Assembly (NCBI GenBank): GCA_903930435.1
Contig: CAIYYN010000061.1
Location: 1-64,000 of the forward strand
Direction of reading: 5' to 3'
DNA from: an uncultured Hyphomicrobiales bacterium
Lineage (GTDB): Bacteria; Pseudomonadota; Alphaproteobacteria; Rhizobiales; Ancalomicrobiaceae
DNA length: 64,000 nucleotides
Both the position numbers and the translations under genes were made by a program. Positions 62,797-64,000 of this stretch are shown here, in pieces; within the stretch, counting starts at the first letter, position 1; each line of letters begins with the position of its first letter. The notes below the pieces were generated by a model, which saw only the letters and a program-made list of their open reading frames with translations, did not search any database and was not told the origin of the DNA.

Positions 62797-63276
62797 ATGG
62801 CCGAACTCCAGTCTCTCGAAGGCCTCGGCGCTGCAATGGGCGCTGCCAACAACGCGGAAGCCCCGGTGCATGAGCGCAAGGTTGATGCGCAGGGCCGTTC
62901 CTACGCAACAGGCAAGCGCAAGAATGCGGTTGCTCGCGTCTGGCTCAAGGCCGGCACGGGCAAGATCATTGTCAATGACAAGGATTTCACCGCTTATTTC
63001 GCACGTCCGGTTCTGCAGATGCTGATCTTGCAGCCGGTTCTGGCCTCCAACCGTGATGGCCAGTTTGACGTGATTGCGACCGTTGAAGGTGGTGGTCTCT
63101 CGGGACAGGCCGGCGCATTGCGTCACGGCATCTCTAAGGCACTCACCTATTTCGAACCGGAACTGCGTCCGGTTCTGAAGCCCTACGGCTTCCTGACGCG
63201 CGACAGCCGCGTCGTCGAGCGCAAGAAGTACGGCCACCGCAAGGCACGTCGTTCGTTCCAGTTCTCGAAGCGCTGA
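62797..63276 (+). CDS. rpsI: 30S ribosomal protein S9
   Basis: A 159-residue S9. [29 protein letters not shown], then [19 protein letters not shown] and the end RRSFQFSKR, which reaches into the ribosomal P site, are diagnostic. It has the N-terminal extension of about 30 residues common in alphaproteobacteria. The operon ends in the terminator at 63307. Confidence 0.97.
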   Translation: MAELQSLEGLGAAMGAANNAEAPVHERKVDAQGRSYATGKRKNAVARVWLKAGTGKIIVNDKDFTAYFARPVLQMLILQPVLASNRDGQFDVIATVEGGGLSGQAGALRHGISKALTYFEPELRPVLKPYGFLTRDSRVVERKKYGHRKARRSFQFSKR

Positions 63277-63306
63277 TTTATCTCCCTCAAGCGAGGGTGT
63301 TCATCC

Positions 63307-63338
63307 AAGGGCCTGCACACACGTGCGGGCCCTTTTTT
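63307..63338 (+). terminator. Intrinsic terminator of rplM-rpsI
   Basis: AAGGGCC / GGCCCTT stem with an inner GCAC/GTGC extension, followed by a run of six T. It lies 30 bases after the rpsI stop. Confidence 0.9.
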
Positions 63339-63450
63339 ATTTGGCGGGCTTTTTGGCCGAGGGGGCATTGCGCTAGAGTGACGTGGCTTCGAGGGCGCGC
63401 TTGGCATTGCGCTGATCTGGCCACAGCGGGCCTAACGTGAGGAAATGATA

Positions 63451-64000
63451 ATGTCGAAGAAGGTTGGCATTATTCTGGGGGCAACGCGCGGTATCGGTCG
63501 TGCGCTCGCTGCCCAACTCGCTGAAATCTGGGGCAATGACGGCATTGTTTACGCGACCGCCCGCCGCGAGGCCGATGCCGAGGAACTCGCAGAAACGCTG
63601 GGGCGATCCGGCCTTCAGTGCCGCACTCTTTTGTTTGACCTGTCCAGTCCGTCAGATCCGGAGAGAATTGCGCAGGAGATCGGCAACCGGCATGGCGGCG
63701 TCGATGTCGTGGTCCAGAATGGTGCTTACATGCCACGCGCAGGCGTTCCTGCTCTAGATGACGCCCGTCCGATGATAGCGGCGAATAGTCATGGAACACT
63801 TCGTGTCTTGCGCGCCTTCTTGCCGCTATTACGCGGGAATGGCCGCATTGTCGTTGTTGCCAGCAGCCTCGGTGTGCTCAACAAGTTGCCGGACCATCTC
63901 CGCACTCGTTTCATATCGGCCGAGGCCGATCCGGATGCGGTCAATCGGATCCTTGATGACTATGTTGAGCTTGTTGAGGCCGGTACAGCAAAGGCGGCTG
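63451..64000 (+). CDS. Short-chain dehydrogenase/reductase, 3' end cut by window
   Basis: The first 183 codons of an SDR oxidoreductase. GATRGIG (the NAD(P) TGxxxGIG motif), DLSSPSD, QNGAYMP and VVVASSLGVLN with the catalytic Ser are present; the Tyr-x-x-x-Lys motif lies beyond the edge. It resembles carbonyl-reductase-like SDRs. GAGGA lies seven bases before the ATG at 63451; an in-frame ATG at 63445 is too close to that site. Substrate unknown. Confidence 0.85.
   Translation, partial: MSKKVGIILGATRGIGRALAAQLAEIWGNDGIVYATARREADAEELAETLGRSGLQCRTLLFDLSSPSDPERIAQEIGNRHGGVDVVVQNGAYMPRAGVPALDDARPMIAANSHGTLRVLRAFLPLLRGNGRIVVVASSLGVLNKLPDHLRTRFISAEADPDAVNRILDDYVELVEAGTAKAA

Overview
The window looks like a chromosomal stretch from a free-living alphaproteobacterium, most likely of the Hyphomicrobiales (Rhizobiales). 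The signs are moderately GC-rich genes, the order enoyl-CoA hydratase / PaaI thioesterase / rplM-rpsI at the right end, small DUF2842 and DUF2336 proteins, heme A synthase CtaA, GlxA-type AraC regulators, and GANTC (CcrM-type) sites. No rRNA, tRNA or CRISPR array was recognised.

Layout. 1-3.3 kb is an accessory zone: an IS3-family orfA start at the edge, an intact vapBC pair, an XRE regulator, an AT-rich small membrane protein, and a second, 5'-truncated copy of vapC. 3.5-7.7 kb carries a BON-domain protein, an Old Yellow Enzyme and the potassium transporter Kup. From 7.7 to 28.7 kb lie scattered genes of a corrinoid methyl-transfer network: homocysteine methyltransferase (7.7), choline dehydrogenase betA (9.8), an MttB-family methyltransferase (13.3) divergent from a dimethylglycine-dehydrogenase-like flavoprotein (15.1), the B12-binding carrier (21.3), and a cluster of DUF1638 protein, pterin-binding methyltransferase, acyltransferase and RamA-like reactivase (23.7-28.7). 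This stretch is interrupted by accessory genes: two palindromic repeats, a PD-(D/E)XK-like protein, a brnTA toxin-antitoxin pair and an unexpected ClyA/HBL-like alpha pore-forming toxin candidate. 28.7-33 kb holds an MsrQ-like membrane protein, a hypothetical protein, an MFS exporter and a LysR regulator. 33.0-41.7 kb is a second catabolic divergon: mandelate-racemase-like enzyme, aldehyde dehydrogenase and iron alcohol dehydrogenase on the minus strand, facing a second MttB-like protein, a GNAT enzyme and a second dimethylglycine-dehydrogenase-like protein. 41.9-54 kb has membrane and polysaccharide genes, a HerA-like ATPase, two c-di-GMP enzymes, small housekeeping enzymes and a GbdR-like regulator. 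54-64 kb is core metabolism and ribosome (ctaA, metY, enoyl-CoA hydratase, rplM, rpsI).

How it fits together. Choline can be oxidised by BetA towards glycine betaine. Each MttB-like enzyme (no in-frame amber codon, so not pyrrolysine-type) could demethylate betaine or a related quaternary amine onto the corrinoid carrier. The carrier could give its methyl to homocysteine through the Zn methyltransferase or exchange it with tetrahydrofolate through the pterin protein, while the Fe-S/ASKHA protein re-reduces Co(II). The dimethylglycine-dehydrogenase-like proteins would oxidise the demethylated product, feeding one-carbon units to folate. MetY supplies homocysteine. This is a split (multi-polypeptide) methionine synthase set coupled to methylamine catabolism. 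A striking extra is that the enzymes, DUF1638 protein and reactivase carry similar Arg/Gly-rich tails, whereas the corrinoid carrier begins with a strongly acidic segment; I infer an electrostatic docking scheme.
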